From positions 18,095 to 82,094 of the forward strand of contig JAAYUQ010000034.1 in the NCBI GenBank assembly GCA_012517575.1: a stretch of 64,000 nucleotides of DNA, read 5' to 3'. The DNA comes from Bacteroidales bacterium (GTDB taxonomy: Bacteria; Bacteroidota; Bacteroidia; Bacteroidales; Paludibacteraceae). This document shows positions 28,126 through 36,864 of this stretch, piece after piece. How positions within the stretch are numbered: the stretch's first letter is position 1; each line of letters starts with the position of its first letter. A program made the translations under genes and the position numbers. The notes beneath the pieces are model-generated. The model did no database searches. It saw only the letters and a program-made list of their open reading frames with translations, and was not told where the DNA came from.

Positions 28126-30972
28126 ATGAAAGATTTTCTTTTTTCTCGGCACATTGGTGTTTCGTCGGAAGAAATACAGGAAATGTTGAAAATTGTAGGT
28201 GTTGAAAGTTTAGATGAACTTATCGCTCAAACCATTCCTTCTTCCATTCTATTGAACGAAAAATTGAATCTTCCTACAGTTCTGACAGAAAATCAGTATG
28301 CACAACATATTTCGGAAATTGCAGAGAAAAATGAGATTTACACTTCCTATATTGGCAGAGGATGGTATGATACTTGTACGCCGGCTGTGATTTTAAGAAA
28401 TGTTTTTGAAAATCCTTCATGGTACACTTCTTACACCCCATATCAGGCCGAAATTTCTCAAGGCAGGTTGGAAGCTTTACTGAATTTCCAGACCGCCGTT
28501 TGCGAATTTACTGGCCTTCCACTGGCAAATGCTTCATTGCTGGATGAGGCTACGGCAGCAGCAGAAGCAGCCACCATGATGTACAACCTGCGTTCGAAGC
28601 AACAAATAAAAAATGGGGCAAATTTGCTTTTTATTGATCAAAATATTTTTTCTTCTACATTGGCTGTTCTACGAACACGCACTGAGGCACAGGGAATTCA
28701 GCTTGAAATTGGCGATTATAAGTCCGTTCAATTTTCGGAAAAACATTTTGGGGCCATTATTCAATATCCCAATGCCGATGGGAACATAGAGCATTATTTT
28801 TCATTTGTTTCTCAGGCACATGCTGAAGGTTGTAAAGTTGCTATAGCTGCCGACATTCTCAGTTTGGCTTTACTTGTTCCACCGGGAGAATGGGGTGCCG
28901 ATATTGTTTTTGGTTCTACTCAACGTTGGGGAATTCCTATGGGATTTGGAGGCCCTTCGGCTGCTTATTTTGCTACTCGTGATGAATTCAAACGCGATAT
29001 GCCTGGACGTATTATTGGCATCAGCAAGGATAAAAATGGGAAGCCGGCTTTGCGCATGGCACTTCAAACCCGTGAGCAGCACATCAAACGTGAAAAGGCA
29101 ACTTCCAACATTTGTACCGCACAGGCGCTCCTGGCTTCTATGGCAGGTTTTTATACCGTTTATCATGGACCGGAAGGAATAAGGAACATAGCACAAAATA
29201 TTCATGCCATTGCCCTTTATATCAATTCCTTGCTGCCTGTTTATGGCTATCATCAAATGAATAAACAATTTTTCGATACTTTAAAAATTGTATTGCCAGG
29301 CCATGTTTCTCAGGCTGATTTTCGAAGAATAGCCCTCTCCCACAAAGTTAATTTTTATTATTATGAAACCGGAGAAATAGGGCTGAGTATTAATGAAACT
29401 ACCGAAACGTCGGACGTTCAAGAATTGATAAATATTTTTGCAGAGGCAGTTCGAAAAAAACCGATTCTTTTCAACGAAACTGATTTGACTGAGTTTGAAA
29501 TGTTCGACGAAAAAATCAAACGGAAGTCGCCTTTCCTTACGCAGGAAATTTTTCATTGCTATCATACCGAAATCGAAATGATGCGGTATATCAAGAAATT
29601 GGAACGAAAAGATATATCGTTGACTCATTCCATGATTTCTTTGGGGTCGTGCACCATGAAGTTGACAGCAGCATCAGAAATGCTTCCGTTAAGCAGAGCA
29701 GGATTTTTGAAAATTCATCCTTTAGCTCCGGCCGATCAAGTGAAAGGTTACCTTGAACTTATCGGTGAACTTGAAAAATATTTGTGCATCATTACCGGTT
29801 TTGATGCTTGCAGCTTGCAACCGAATTCCGGTGCAGCCGGAGAATTTGCCGGCTTGATGACTATCAAAGCATTTTATCGATCGCGTGGTGAAACAGAACG
29901 AAACGTTGTTTTAATTCCGGCTTCGGCACATGGCACCAATCCGGCTTCTGCGCATCAGGCCGGACTTGAAATAGTTGTTGTCAATTGCGATGAAAATGGA
30001 AATATTGATCTCAACGACTGGAAACAGAAAGCGGAAACTTTTCGTACATGCTTGTTGGGTTGTATGGTAACTTATCCATCAACACATGGCATTTTTGAAA
30101 CTCAAATTGGGGAAATGTGCGAAATTATTCACGAGAATGGCGGACAGGTTTACATGGATGGTGCCAATATGAATGCTCAGGTCGGACTAACTCATCCAGC
30201 AAAAATCGGTGCCGATATTTGTCATTTAAATTTACATAAAACTTTTGCTATTCCTCATGGTGGAGGCGGTCCCGGCGTTGGTCCCATTTGTGCTGCCGCG
30301 CATCTGGCACCTTTTTTGCCCGGTAAAACATCCGGTCAGAATACAGTGGCAGCCGCACTGTATGGAAGTGCCAGTATTTTGCCCATTACTTATGGTTATA
30401 TCCGAATGATGGGAGCTGATGGTTTAACAAATGCTTCAAAAATTGCTATTTTAAATGCCAATTATCTGGCCGAACGTCTCGAGGAAACTTATGGTGTGGT
30501 GTATCGGGGTGAAAAAGGTCGGGTAGGACACGAACTGATTTTGGAATGTAGAAATTTTAAAGATGCAGGAGTTACGGAAACCGATATTGCAAAACGTTTG
30601 ATGGATTATGGATTTCATGCACCTACTTTGTCTTTTCCCGTTCATGGAACTTTGATGATTGAACCTACTGAAAGTGAATCAAAAGCAGAACTCGACAGGT
30701 TTGCGGAAGCTATGATTCAAATTTATCAGGAAATTAAAGAAATTGAAAATGGAACAGCCGACAAAACAGACAATGTTTTATTGAATGCACCTCATGCAGA
30801 ATATGAGATTGTGTCGGATGAATGGGAACATGCTTACAGTCGCAAAAAAGCGGCTTATCCGACGAAATGGACTGCCGAAAACAAATTTTGGATAAATGTA
30901 GCGCGTATTGATAACGCTTTTGGTGACAGAAACTTAATTTGTTCCTGCCCTCCAACTGCTGAGTGGCAATAG
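28126..30972 (+). CDS. gcvP: Glycine dehydrogenase (decarboxylating), P-protein of the glycine cleavage system
   Basis: 948 residues, the fused GcvPA-GcvPB form. Decarboxylates glycine and passes the aminomethyl group to lipoylated H-protein. The PLP lysine is Lys705 in HLNLHKTFAIPHGGGGPG. SYIGRGWYDT and HGTNPASAHQAG are conserved landmarks. The other glycine-cleavage genes (gcvT, gcvH) are not in the window. With MetH, ThyA and FolA it feeds the folate one-carbon pool. Confidence 0.96.
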   Translation: MKDFLFSRHIGVSSEEIQEMLKIVGVESLDELIAQTIPSSILLNEKLNLPTVLTENQYAQHISEIAEKNEIYTSYIGRGWYDTCTPAVILRNVFENPSWYTSYTPYQAEISQGRLEALLNFQTAVCEFTGLPLANASLLDEATAAAEAATMMYNLRSKQQIKNGANLLFIDQNIFSSTLAVLRTRTEAQGIQLEIGDYKSVQFSEKHFGAIIQYPNADGNIEHYFSFVSQAHAEGCKVAIAADILSLALLVPPGEWGADIVFGSTQRWGIPMGFGGPSAAYFATRDEFKRDMPGRIIGISKDKNGKPALRMALQTREQHIKREKATSNICTAQALLASMAGFYTVYHGPEGIRNIAQNIHAIALYINSLLPVYGYHQMNKQFFDTLKIVLPGHVSQADFRRIALSHKVNFYYYETGEIGLSINETTETSDVQELINIFAEAVRKKPILFNETDLTEFEMFDEKIKRKSPFLTQEIFHCYHTEIEMMRYIKKLERKDISLTHSMISLGSCTMKLTAASEMLPLSRAGFLKIHPLAPADQVKGYLELIGELEKYLCIITGFDACSLQPNSGAAGEFAGLMTIKAFYRSRGETERNVVLIPASAHGTNPASAHQAGLEIVVVNCDENGNIDLNDWKQKAETFRTCLLGCMVTYPSTHGIFETQIGEMCEIIHENGGQVYMDGANMNAQVGLTHPAKIGADICHLNLHKTFAIPHGGGGPGVGPICAAAHLAPFLPGKTSGQNTVAAALYGSASILPITYGYIRMMGADGLTNASKIAILNANYLAERLEETYGVVYRGEKGRVGHELILECRNFKDAGVTETDIAKRLMDYGFHAPTLSFPVHGTLMIEPTESESKAELDRFAEAMIQIYQEIKEIENGTADKTDNVLLNAPHAEYEIVSDEWEHAYSRKKAAYPTKWTAENKFWINVARIDNAFGDRNLICSCPPTAEWQ

Positions 30973-31017
30973 AATTTTATTGTCGCTATTTTCTTTAATT
31001 TTTTTGGATTTAATGTC

Positions 31018-31512
31018 ATGATAAACAAATTGATAAAAATTGCCGTTATCTTTTTAATTGGTTTTTTACCAATGAACAGAGTTTTTTCCGGCGATGTTGG
31101 GAAAGCTTCCTACTATAGCCACAAGCTTACCGGCAAGCGTATGTCGAATGGCGCACGGTATCATCCCGACAGTTTGTTTTGTGCACATCGGAACTATCCT
31201 TTGGGGAGTTTGCTTAAAGTGCGAAACCCCAAAAATAATAAGGAAGTGATTGTAAAAGTTACCGACAGAGGGCCACATGTTCGGAATAGAATCATTGATT
31301 TGTCCTATCGAGCTGCAAAATTGCTTGAAATTACTGGTCAGGGCATAGCGCTGGTGGAAATTACACCTGTTCTGGAAAATGAGTTCAAACTTTTTGTAGA
31401 AAGGAATTTGTCGCAGATTTTTCCATCAAAAGTGTATTTGCCGGTGATAAATAAAACCAATTCCATAAAAGACTCTTTAACCTTAAAAATACCAACTGCA
31501 AAAGCTCATTAG
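31018..31512 (+). CDS. rlpA: RlpA family septal ring lytic transglycosylase-like protein
   Basis: 164 residues: signal peptide about 1-24, then a double-psi beta-barrel domain ([61 protein letters not shown]). The conserved Asp-Arg-Gly-Pro motif is present. There is no C-terminal SPOR domain, a short form common in Bacteroidota. Acts in the periplasm on peptidoglycan. It begins 45 bases after gcvP. Confidence 0.88.
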   Translation: MINKLIKIAVIFLIGFLPMNRVFSGDVGKASYYSHKLTGKRMSNGARYHPDSLFCAHRNYPLGSLLKVRNPKNNKEVIVKVTDRGPHVRNRIIDLSYRAAKLLEITGQGIALVEITPVLENEFKLFVERNLSQIFPSKVYLPVINKTNSIKDSLTLKIPTAKAH

Positions 31513-31590
31513 CTTTTCTTTTTGAAAAGACAAATTACGGAGTTTTTGAATGAATTTACTTATTAACCAACCGTCTAAAAATTTGAATCT

Positions 31591-32547
31591 ATGAATTTAC
31601 TGGAACAATTAAAAAAATTCACAACTGTGGTTGCCGACACAGGCGATTTCGCATCCATGATGGCTTATAAACCTGTGGACGCCACTACCAATCCTTCATT
31701 AATTTTTTCTGCATCTCAAGATCCGAAATACCAATACTTGGTGGAAGATGCCATCAGTTACGCAAAGGCTTTGACTTCCGAAAAGGAAGAACAACTAAAA
31801 AAAGCATTGGATAAGCTGGCTGTAAATTTCGGTATCAAAATTTTGGAAATTGTGCCGGGTCGTGTTTCTACCGAAGTTGATGCGCGTTTGTCGTTCGACG
31901 TGAAAGGAACAATAGCCAAAGCCCGCGAGTTAATTTCACTCTATGAATCTGCAGGTATTTCGCGTGAGCGAATTCTTATCAAAATTGCTTCGACATGGGA
32001 AGGGATTCGGGCTGCCGAAGTCCTCGAAAAAGAAGGCATTCATTGCAATTTGACGTTGTTGTTTTCGTTGACGCAGGCTGTTGCTTGTGCGGAAGCCGGA
32101 GTAACATTGATTTCGCCTTTTGTTGGAAGAATTCTTGACTGGCACAAAAAAGATCGAGGAATCGCTGATATTCCGCCTGAAGAAGATCCGGGAGTGAAAT
32201 CTGTTACTGCTATATACAATTATTTCAAAAAGTTTGGTTATGCCACGCAAGTGATGGGAGCCAGTTTCAGAAATATGGGAGAAATCATTCAGTTGGCAGG
32301 ATGTGATTTATTGACCATATCTCCTGCTTTGCTCAAAGAACTGGAACAAACCGAAGGTGTGCTCGAAAGAAAATTAGATCCCGAAAAAGCAAAAAATGCC
32401 GATATTCAAACTTTGAAAATCGATGAAATAAATTTTCGCTGGATGATGAATGAAGATGCTATGGCTACTGAAAAATTGGCCGAAGGGATTAGAAATTTCA
32501 CCAAAGATTTGCTGAAACTCGAGAATAAGCTTGCTGCCTTATTGTGA
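31591..32547 (+). CDS. tal: Transaldolase
   Basis: 318 residues, TalB class. Transfers dihydroxyacetone between sugar phosphates in the non-oxidative pentose phosphate pathway. The Schiff-base lysine is Lys131 in [22 protein letters not shown] and [10 protein letters not shown] are conserved. Followed by a long hairpin at 32582-32619. Confidence 0.96.
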   Translation: MNLLEQLKKFTTVVADTGDFASMMAYKPVDATTNPSLIFSASQDPKYQYLVEDAISYAKALTSEKEEQLKKALDKLAVNFGIKILEIVPGRVSTEVDARLSFDVKGTIAKARELISLYESAGISRERILIKIASTWEGIRAAEVLEKEGIHCNLTLLFSLTQAVACAEAGVTLISPFVGRILDWHKKDRGIADIPPEEDPGVKSVTAIYNYFKKFGYATQVMGASFRNMGEIIQLAGCDLLTISPALLKELEQTEGVLERKLDPEKAKNADIQTLKIDEINFRWMMNEDAMATEKLAEGIRNFTKDLLKLENKLAALL

Positions 32548-32581
32548 AAGGAAGTTGGATACATGTTATCCATATAAATAA

Positions 32582-32619
32582 AGCAAGCTCTTTTTCATGA
32601 AAATGAAAGAGAGCTTGCT
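32582..32619 (+). terminator. Long hairpin after tal
   Basis: A 17-base stem (AGCAAGCTC to TTTCAT and back) with one mismatch and a short loop. Lies between tal and the convergent tRNA-Cys. Confidence 0.65.
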
Positions 32620-32638
32620 CGACAATTTTCTTAAAAAG

Positions 32639-32709
32639 AGGTACTTGGCGGATTCGAACCGCCGTATGCGGTTTTGCAGACCGGTGCCTAACCTCTCGGC
32701 CAAAGTACC
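32639..32709 (-). tRNA. tRNA-Cys (anticodon GCA)
   Basis: 71 bases. Acceptor stem GGTACTT/AAGTACC with discriminator T, anticodon loop CTGCAAA, TpsiC arm GGCGG-TTCGAAT-CCGCC. Confidence 0.95.
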
Positions 32710-32786
32710 TTGTTTTGGTCTGCAAAGATAGAACATTTTTCCTTCACTCCAAAGCTTTCAGCCGAAAAATGACTGACAGTTATCTT

Positions 32787-33245
32787 TTACGGACGAATTC
32801 TTTGCATCCTCTGTTTCTGAGGAATGTTACGAAGTAATTGACGTTTAAAAGTACGTTCTGCTTGATAATAATGAAATAATTTTTCGGGAGATAGGGATTT
32901 TTTTAATTTCAAATGGTAATTTTTGAGTAGCTGAGCCTGTTTTATTTGTAAATTGATATATTCATCATTGAGCAATTCATAGTTCGGATGTGCTTTATTT
33001 TCCTTCAGATAATTATTCAACGTTTCTCTGTTTTTTTCATGCAATTGCCACACGGCATTTTCGTAATTCATAAAAACAGGTTTCACTTTTGAAGCTTCAT
33101 CAGGTGTCAGTTTGGCCTGTTCAACGATGTAAGCCCATTTCCTTTCATGCATTTTCTGGATATTGGTGTTTGCTGTTTCTTCAGCAGAAAGCGAGATTGA
33201 AGTTATCCACACGATAAGCATCAATATATATTTGAATCTTCTCAT
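32787..33245 (-). CDS. Exported helical protein (Spy/CpxP-like)
   Basis: 152 residues: signal peptide (MRRFKYILMLIVWITSISLSA), then an all-helical, highly charged protein (AKLTPDEASKVKPVFMNYENA; KKSLSPEKLFHYYQAER). The LTPDE/LSPEK helix starts resemble the LTxxQ-type motifs of periplasmic Spy/CpxP proteins. It is the last gene of a sigma / membrane-protein / exported-protein operon, so it probably senses or responds to envelope stress. Function is inferred. Confidence 0.7.
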   Translation of the reverse strand: MRRFKYILMLIVWITSISLSAEETANTNIQKMHERKWAYIVEQAKLTPDEASKVKPVFMNYENAVWQLHEKNRETLNNYLKENKAHPNYELLNDEYINLQIKQAQLLKNYHLKLKKSLSPEKLFHYYQAERTFKRQLLRNIPQKQRMQRIRP

Positions 33246-33253
33246 TTTAAAAA

Positions 33254-33631
33254 TTAATTTGATGTGTTTTGAAAAGTTTCATTGCCATTTTCAGCTTCAT
33301 AAGCATCATTCATGTAGTAATACATCATGGTTGGTTCGTCCACTTGTGAGAGTAAATACATTTCGTAATTTTCCTGTTTTTGGCGTTCGTTGTTTTTGGA
33401 AACAAAATAAAATACATTTCCGAGCAAAAATATTCCCACAAATACTGCAGCCCAACGCATCCAAGCCTTTGAACGAATAAAACCTTTTGTTTCAGATTTA
33501 GGAACTTCTATTTTCTTTGCGTAGCCTATCTTCAGATCAATTTCATTGGCAAATTGTTCAAAATAATTTTCCGGAACACTGAAAGGTAAATCGTTTCCAA
33601 TTTTTTTCAATATGTTTTTTTCTTTTTTCAT
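33254..33631 (-). CDS. Single-pass membrane protein, probable anti-sigma factor
   Basis: 125 residues with one membrane helix (MRWAAVFVGIFLLGNVFYFV at about 58-77). The N-terminus (KIGNDLPFSVPENYFEQFANEI) is a pattern common in Bacteroidota proteins encoded beside ECF sigma factors. No HxxxCxxC zinc anti-sigma motif. Position directly after the sigma gene and 8 bases before the Spy-like gene supports an anti-sigma role. Confidence 0.65.
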   Translation of the reverse strand: MKKEKNILKKIGNDLPFSVPENYFEQFANEIDLKIGYAKKIEVPKSETKGFIRSKAWMRWAAVFVGIFLLGNVFYFVSKNNERQKQENYEMYLLSQVDEPTMMYYYMNDAYEAENGNETFQNTSN

Positions 33632-33735
33632 AACTATTTGTTTGACTGTAAAAAATGGTTTAGGTTTAATCTGATAATGTTAATTTGTCGAAAATTATTT
33701 ATAAATGAAATAAAATCAAAAAGTTGCGATTACTG

Positions 33736-34338
33736 TTAAATTTCAATATCACTATCGAGCAAAAATTTTTCAATTTTTTTTACTGCCAAATGATACGATG
33801 CTTTTAGTGCGCCGGCAGTGGTTCCCAGTATATTTTCCATTTGTTCGTAAGAAAGATCATCAAAATATCTCATATTGAAAACCAGTCTTTGTTTTTCGGG
33901 CAAAGTTAAAATGGCTTGTTGTAATTTTAACTGTGCTTCGTTGCCGTTGAAGTATTGGTCGGCTTGTAACTGTTGAAGCAGTACGTCTTCTACTTCGTCC
34001 AGCGAATTAATGTTTTTCATCCGTTTATTGGACAAAAAAGTCAGCGTTTCGTTGGTGGCAATCCTGTAAAACCAAGTGGAAACAAGTGAATCGCCTCTGA
34101 AATTGTCGATGCCGTTCCATGCTTTCATAAAAGTATTTTGGAGAATATCGTTGGCATCGTCATGTGAGAGTACCATTTTTCGGATATGCCAATACAACCT
34201 TTCCTGATATTTTCGTACCAATTGTGAGAAAGCCGCAGCCCGATCTTGCGGATCATGCAACTGTTCTATCAGTTTTTTTTCGCTTGCTATAGTTTTATTG
34301 TTCTCCACATTAAGTTGTTTGGGCAACTTTTTCTTCAT
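33736..34338 (-). CDS. ECF-type RNA polymerase sigma-70 factor
   Basis: 200 residues from the ATG at 34338. Region 2: AAAFSQLVRKYQERLYWHIRKMVLSHDDANDILQNTFMKAWNGI. Region 4: ILTLPEKQRLVFNMRYFDDLSYEQMENILGTTAGALKASYHLAVKKI. The frame is open 30 codons further (to 34428) but that would overlap the upstream dehydrogenase; I prefer MKKKLPKQL. First gene of a three-gene envelope-stress-like module with 33254-33631 and 32787-33245. Confidence 0.9.
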   Translation of the reverse strand: MKKKLPKQLNVENNKTIASEKKLIEQLHDPQDRAAAFSQLVRKYQERLYWHIRKMVLSHDDANDILQNTFMKAWNGIDNFRGDSLVSTWFYRIATNETLTFLSNKRMKNINSLDEVEDVLLQQLQADQYFNGNEAQLKLQQAILTLPEKQRLVFNMRYFDDLSYEQMENILGTTAGALKASYHLAVKKIEKFLLDSDIEI

Positions 34339-34366
34339 TTGTTTGACTTGATTTTTTGTCTTTCGT

Positions 34367-35323
34367 TTAATTGACTCTGGAAATATTTTTATCGCCCTCA
34401 AAAAAACGCAGAATATTTCGTGAAGCAAATCTACTCATTTCGTTTCTGTCATCAATTGTGCCGGTACCGTTGTGAGGAGAAAGTACCACGTTATCGAGTT
34501 TTTTCAAATCTTCTGGAATAACAGGTTCGTGTTCAAAAACATCCAGACCTGCACCAAAAAGTTTATGATTCGTCAAAGCTTTTACCAATGCCGTTTCGTC
34601 AACGACCGGTCCGCGAGCAGTATTGATTAAAATAGCTGAAGGTTTCATCAACCGAAATGTGTTTTCATTTATCAAATGAAAGGTGCTTTCGTTCAAAGGA
34701 ACATGCAAACTGATCACATCACTTTCGCTTAGCAGTTGTTCGAGCGTTGCATATCGGACTTTAAGTTTCGTTTCCGTTTCTTTGTCCAAAGGGTTTCGGT
34801 TGAAATAGATAATATTCATTCCCAATGCTACAGCTCTACGTGCTACAGCTTTTCCAATACGTCCCATGCCAACAATGCCCAGTGTTTTGCCACATAGTGA
34901 AATGCCCAAATTTTCCATAACTCCCCATTTTATACCGTCATTTGTTCTCAGTTTTCTATCGCACTCGCTGATACGGCGTGCTACAGCCAACATCAAGGTA
35001 ACTGCCATTTCGGCCGTAGGCTCAACCACAGGATCGGGTGTGTTGGTTACGACAATGCCGCATTTGGTGGCAAAATCAACATCAATATTATCATATCCAA
35101 CACCATAATTGGCTATAATTTTCAATTTTCCTTGAGCACCGGCATCAATTACGTCCCTGTCAACTTTAAACTGGAAAGTAGGAATAAAGGCATCAAATTC
35201 GGGAATAAGTTGTAGAACTTCCTTCTTTGAAAATATTTCTTTTTCAGGAAAAACAACTTCAAATTTTTTTTCTAATTCCGAAAAGCCTTCCGCAGGTAAG
35301 CGGGTTGAAACAAGTACACGCAT
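34367..35323 (-). CDS. D-isomer-specific 2-hydroxyacid dehydrogenase (glyoxylate/hydroxypyruvate reductase-like)
   Basis: 318 residues. NAD-binding GIVGMGRIGKAVARRA; catalytic Arg in NTARGPVVDE, Glu in FEHEP and His in SPHNGTGT. No ACT domain, so a short form. The substrate could be glyoxylate, hydroxypyruvate or 3-phosphoglycerate. It lies divergent from the DUF1015 gene, a family often linked to serine genes, so a serine-pathway role is possible but unproven. An upstream ATG at 35377 would add 18 residues; MRVLVSTRL at 35323 is the usual family start. Confidence 0.88.
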   Translation of the reverse strand: MRVLVSTRLPAEGFSELEKKFEVVFPEKEIFSKKEVLQLIPEFDAFIPTFQFKVDRDVIDAGAQGKLKIIANYGVGYDNIDVDFATKCGIVVTNTPDPVVEPTAEMAVTLMLAVARRISECDRKLRTNDGIKWGVMENLGISLCGKTLGIVGMGRIGKAVARRAVALGMNIIYFNRNPLDKETETKLKVRYATLEQLLSESDVISLHVPLNESTFHLINENTFRLMKPSAILINTARGPVVDETALVKALTNHKLFGAGLDVFEHEPVIPEDLKKLDNVVLSPHNGTGTIDDRNEMSRFASRNILRFFEGDKNISRVN

Positions 35324-35498
35324 ATTTTTAGAAAATAGTGGGTTATTGAATTTGGAGGAATTTTTCTGTCCTTGCAAAAGTACTGAAGTGTCAAAAAGTA
35401 TGCAAATAGATAGGTTTATATTATCTTTTTCTTTTTCAATACTTCGATAGAATGTAAATCGGTTTCCGTCACGGATAAAAAAATTAATTTTTTTTGTG

Positions 35499-35506
35499 TA
35501 CTTTTG
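35499..35506 (+). promoter_or_regulatory. -7 element for the DUF1015 gene
   Basis: TACTTTTG fits TAnnTTTG, 34 bases before the ATG. Confidence 0.45.
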
Positions 35507-35539
35507 TGAGAGATAATAAACCTGAAAAAGTAAAATAAT

Positions 35540-36784
35540 ATGGCTGTAGTAAAACCTTTCAAAGGAATTCGTCCTCCACGTGAAATTGTAGAAAAAGTTG
35601 CTTCCCGTCCTTATGATGTATTGAATTCGGATGAAGCGAGAGAAGAAGCGGAGGGCAATTTGATGTCGTTATATCACATTATTAAACCGGAAATTGATTT
35701 TTCTCAAGGAACGGATGAACATGATGAAAGAGTGTATGCAAAAGCGGCAGAAAATTTCAAAAAATTTCGTGAAAATGGTTGGCTGGTTCAGGATGAAGAG
35801 GAACATTATTACATTTACGCTCAAACCATGAATGGCCGCACTCAATACGGGATAGTAGTTTGTGCCCATATTGACGACTATTTGAATGGAAATATTAAAA
35901 AACATGAACTGACGCGCCGCGACAAGGAAGAAGACCGCATGAAGCACATTCGGGTTACCAATGCCAATATTGAACCGGTTTTTCTGGCTTATCCATCGCA
36001 TGAAGAATTAAACAGTATTGTTTCTGAAATTGTTAAAAATGAGCCGGTTTACGATTTTGTAGCTCCTGATGGTTTTGGTCATCACTTTTGGACAATCGAC
36101 GATAAAGAAATAATTCGTCGCATTACGGAAATTTTTCAAAATATTCCTTCTCTTTATATTGCTGATGGACATCATCGTTCTGCGGCTGCAGTTCGGGTGG
36201 GTGACGAAAAACGGCGACAGAATCCTCATCATACCGGAAAAGAAGAATACAACTATTTTATGGCTGTTTGTTTTCCTGACAATCAGTTACATATAATGGA
36301 CTACAATAGGGTGGTAAAAGATTTGAATGAACTGAGCGATGAAGAGTTTCTGCAAAAACTTTCCAAATATTTTATTGTAGAGGGAAAAGGTACTGAAATT
36401 TATCACCCAAATAAATTGCATAATTTTTCGTTATATTTATCTGGAAATTGGTATTCACTTACAGCTCGAGAAGGGACATACGACGACAATGATCCGATTG
36501 AAGGACTCGATGTTACCATTTCATCAAAATTTATTTTGGATGAAATTCTTGACATAAAAGATTTGAGAACCGATAAGCGGATAGATTTTGTAGGGGGAAT
36601 TCGCGGACTGGGTGAACTCAAAAAACTGGTTGACAGTGGCAAAATGCGGGTTGCTTTGGCGCTTTATCCCGTATCGATGCAACAGCTTATTGCCATTGCG
36701 GACACCGGAAACATTATGCCGCCTAAAACTACCTGGTTTGAACCAAAATTGCGTTCAGGACTGGTAATCCATGAGTTGAGTTGA
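35540..36784 (+). CDS. DUF1015 family protein
   Basis: 414 residues covering the full DUF1015 family: VVKPFKGIRPPREIVEKVASRPYDVLN at the start, KHELTRRDKEEDRMKH, and LYIADGHHRSAAA with adjacent histidines that look like an active or metal site. No biochemical function can be read from sequence. Genes of this family are often beside serA/serC in Bacteroidota, and here a 2-hydroxyacid dehydrogenase is divergently adjacent, so a role in serine metabolism is a reasonable hypothesis. Cytoplasmic. Ends in TGA. Confidence 0.9.
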   Translation: MAVVKPFKGIRPPREIVEKVASRPYDVLNSDEAREEAEGNLMSLYHIIKPEIDFSQGTDEHDERVYAKAAENFKKFRENGWLVQDEEEHYYIYAQTMNGRTQYGIVVCAHIDDYLNGNIKKHELTRRDKEEDRMKHIRVTNANIEPVFLAYPSHEELNSIVSEIVKNEPVYDFVAPDGFGHHFWTIDDKEIIRRITEIFQNIPSLYIADGHHRSAAAVRVGDEKRRQNPHHTGKEEYNYFMAVCFPDNQLHIMDYNRVVKDLNELSDEEFLQKLSKYFIVEGKGTEIYHPNKLHNFSLYLSGNWYSLTAREGTYDDNDPIEGLDVTISSKFILDEILDIKDLRTDKRIDFVGGIRGLGELKKLVDSGKMRVALALYPVSMQQLIAIADTGNIMPPKTTWFEPKLRSGLVIHELS

Positions 36785-36864
36785 TTTTTTTAAAGATACC
36801 GGTAATATAACTTTTAATTCTTTATGGGCATACATTTTTTCAAATTGCTGATTAATAAGTTCTT

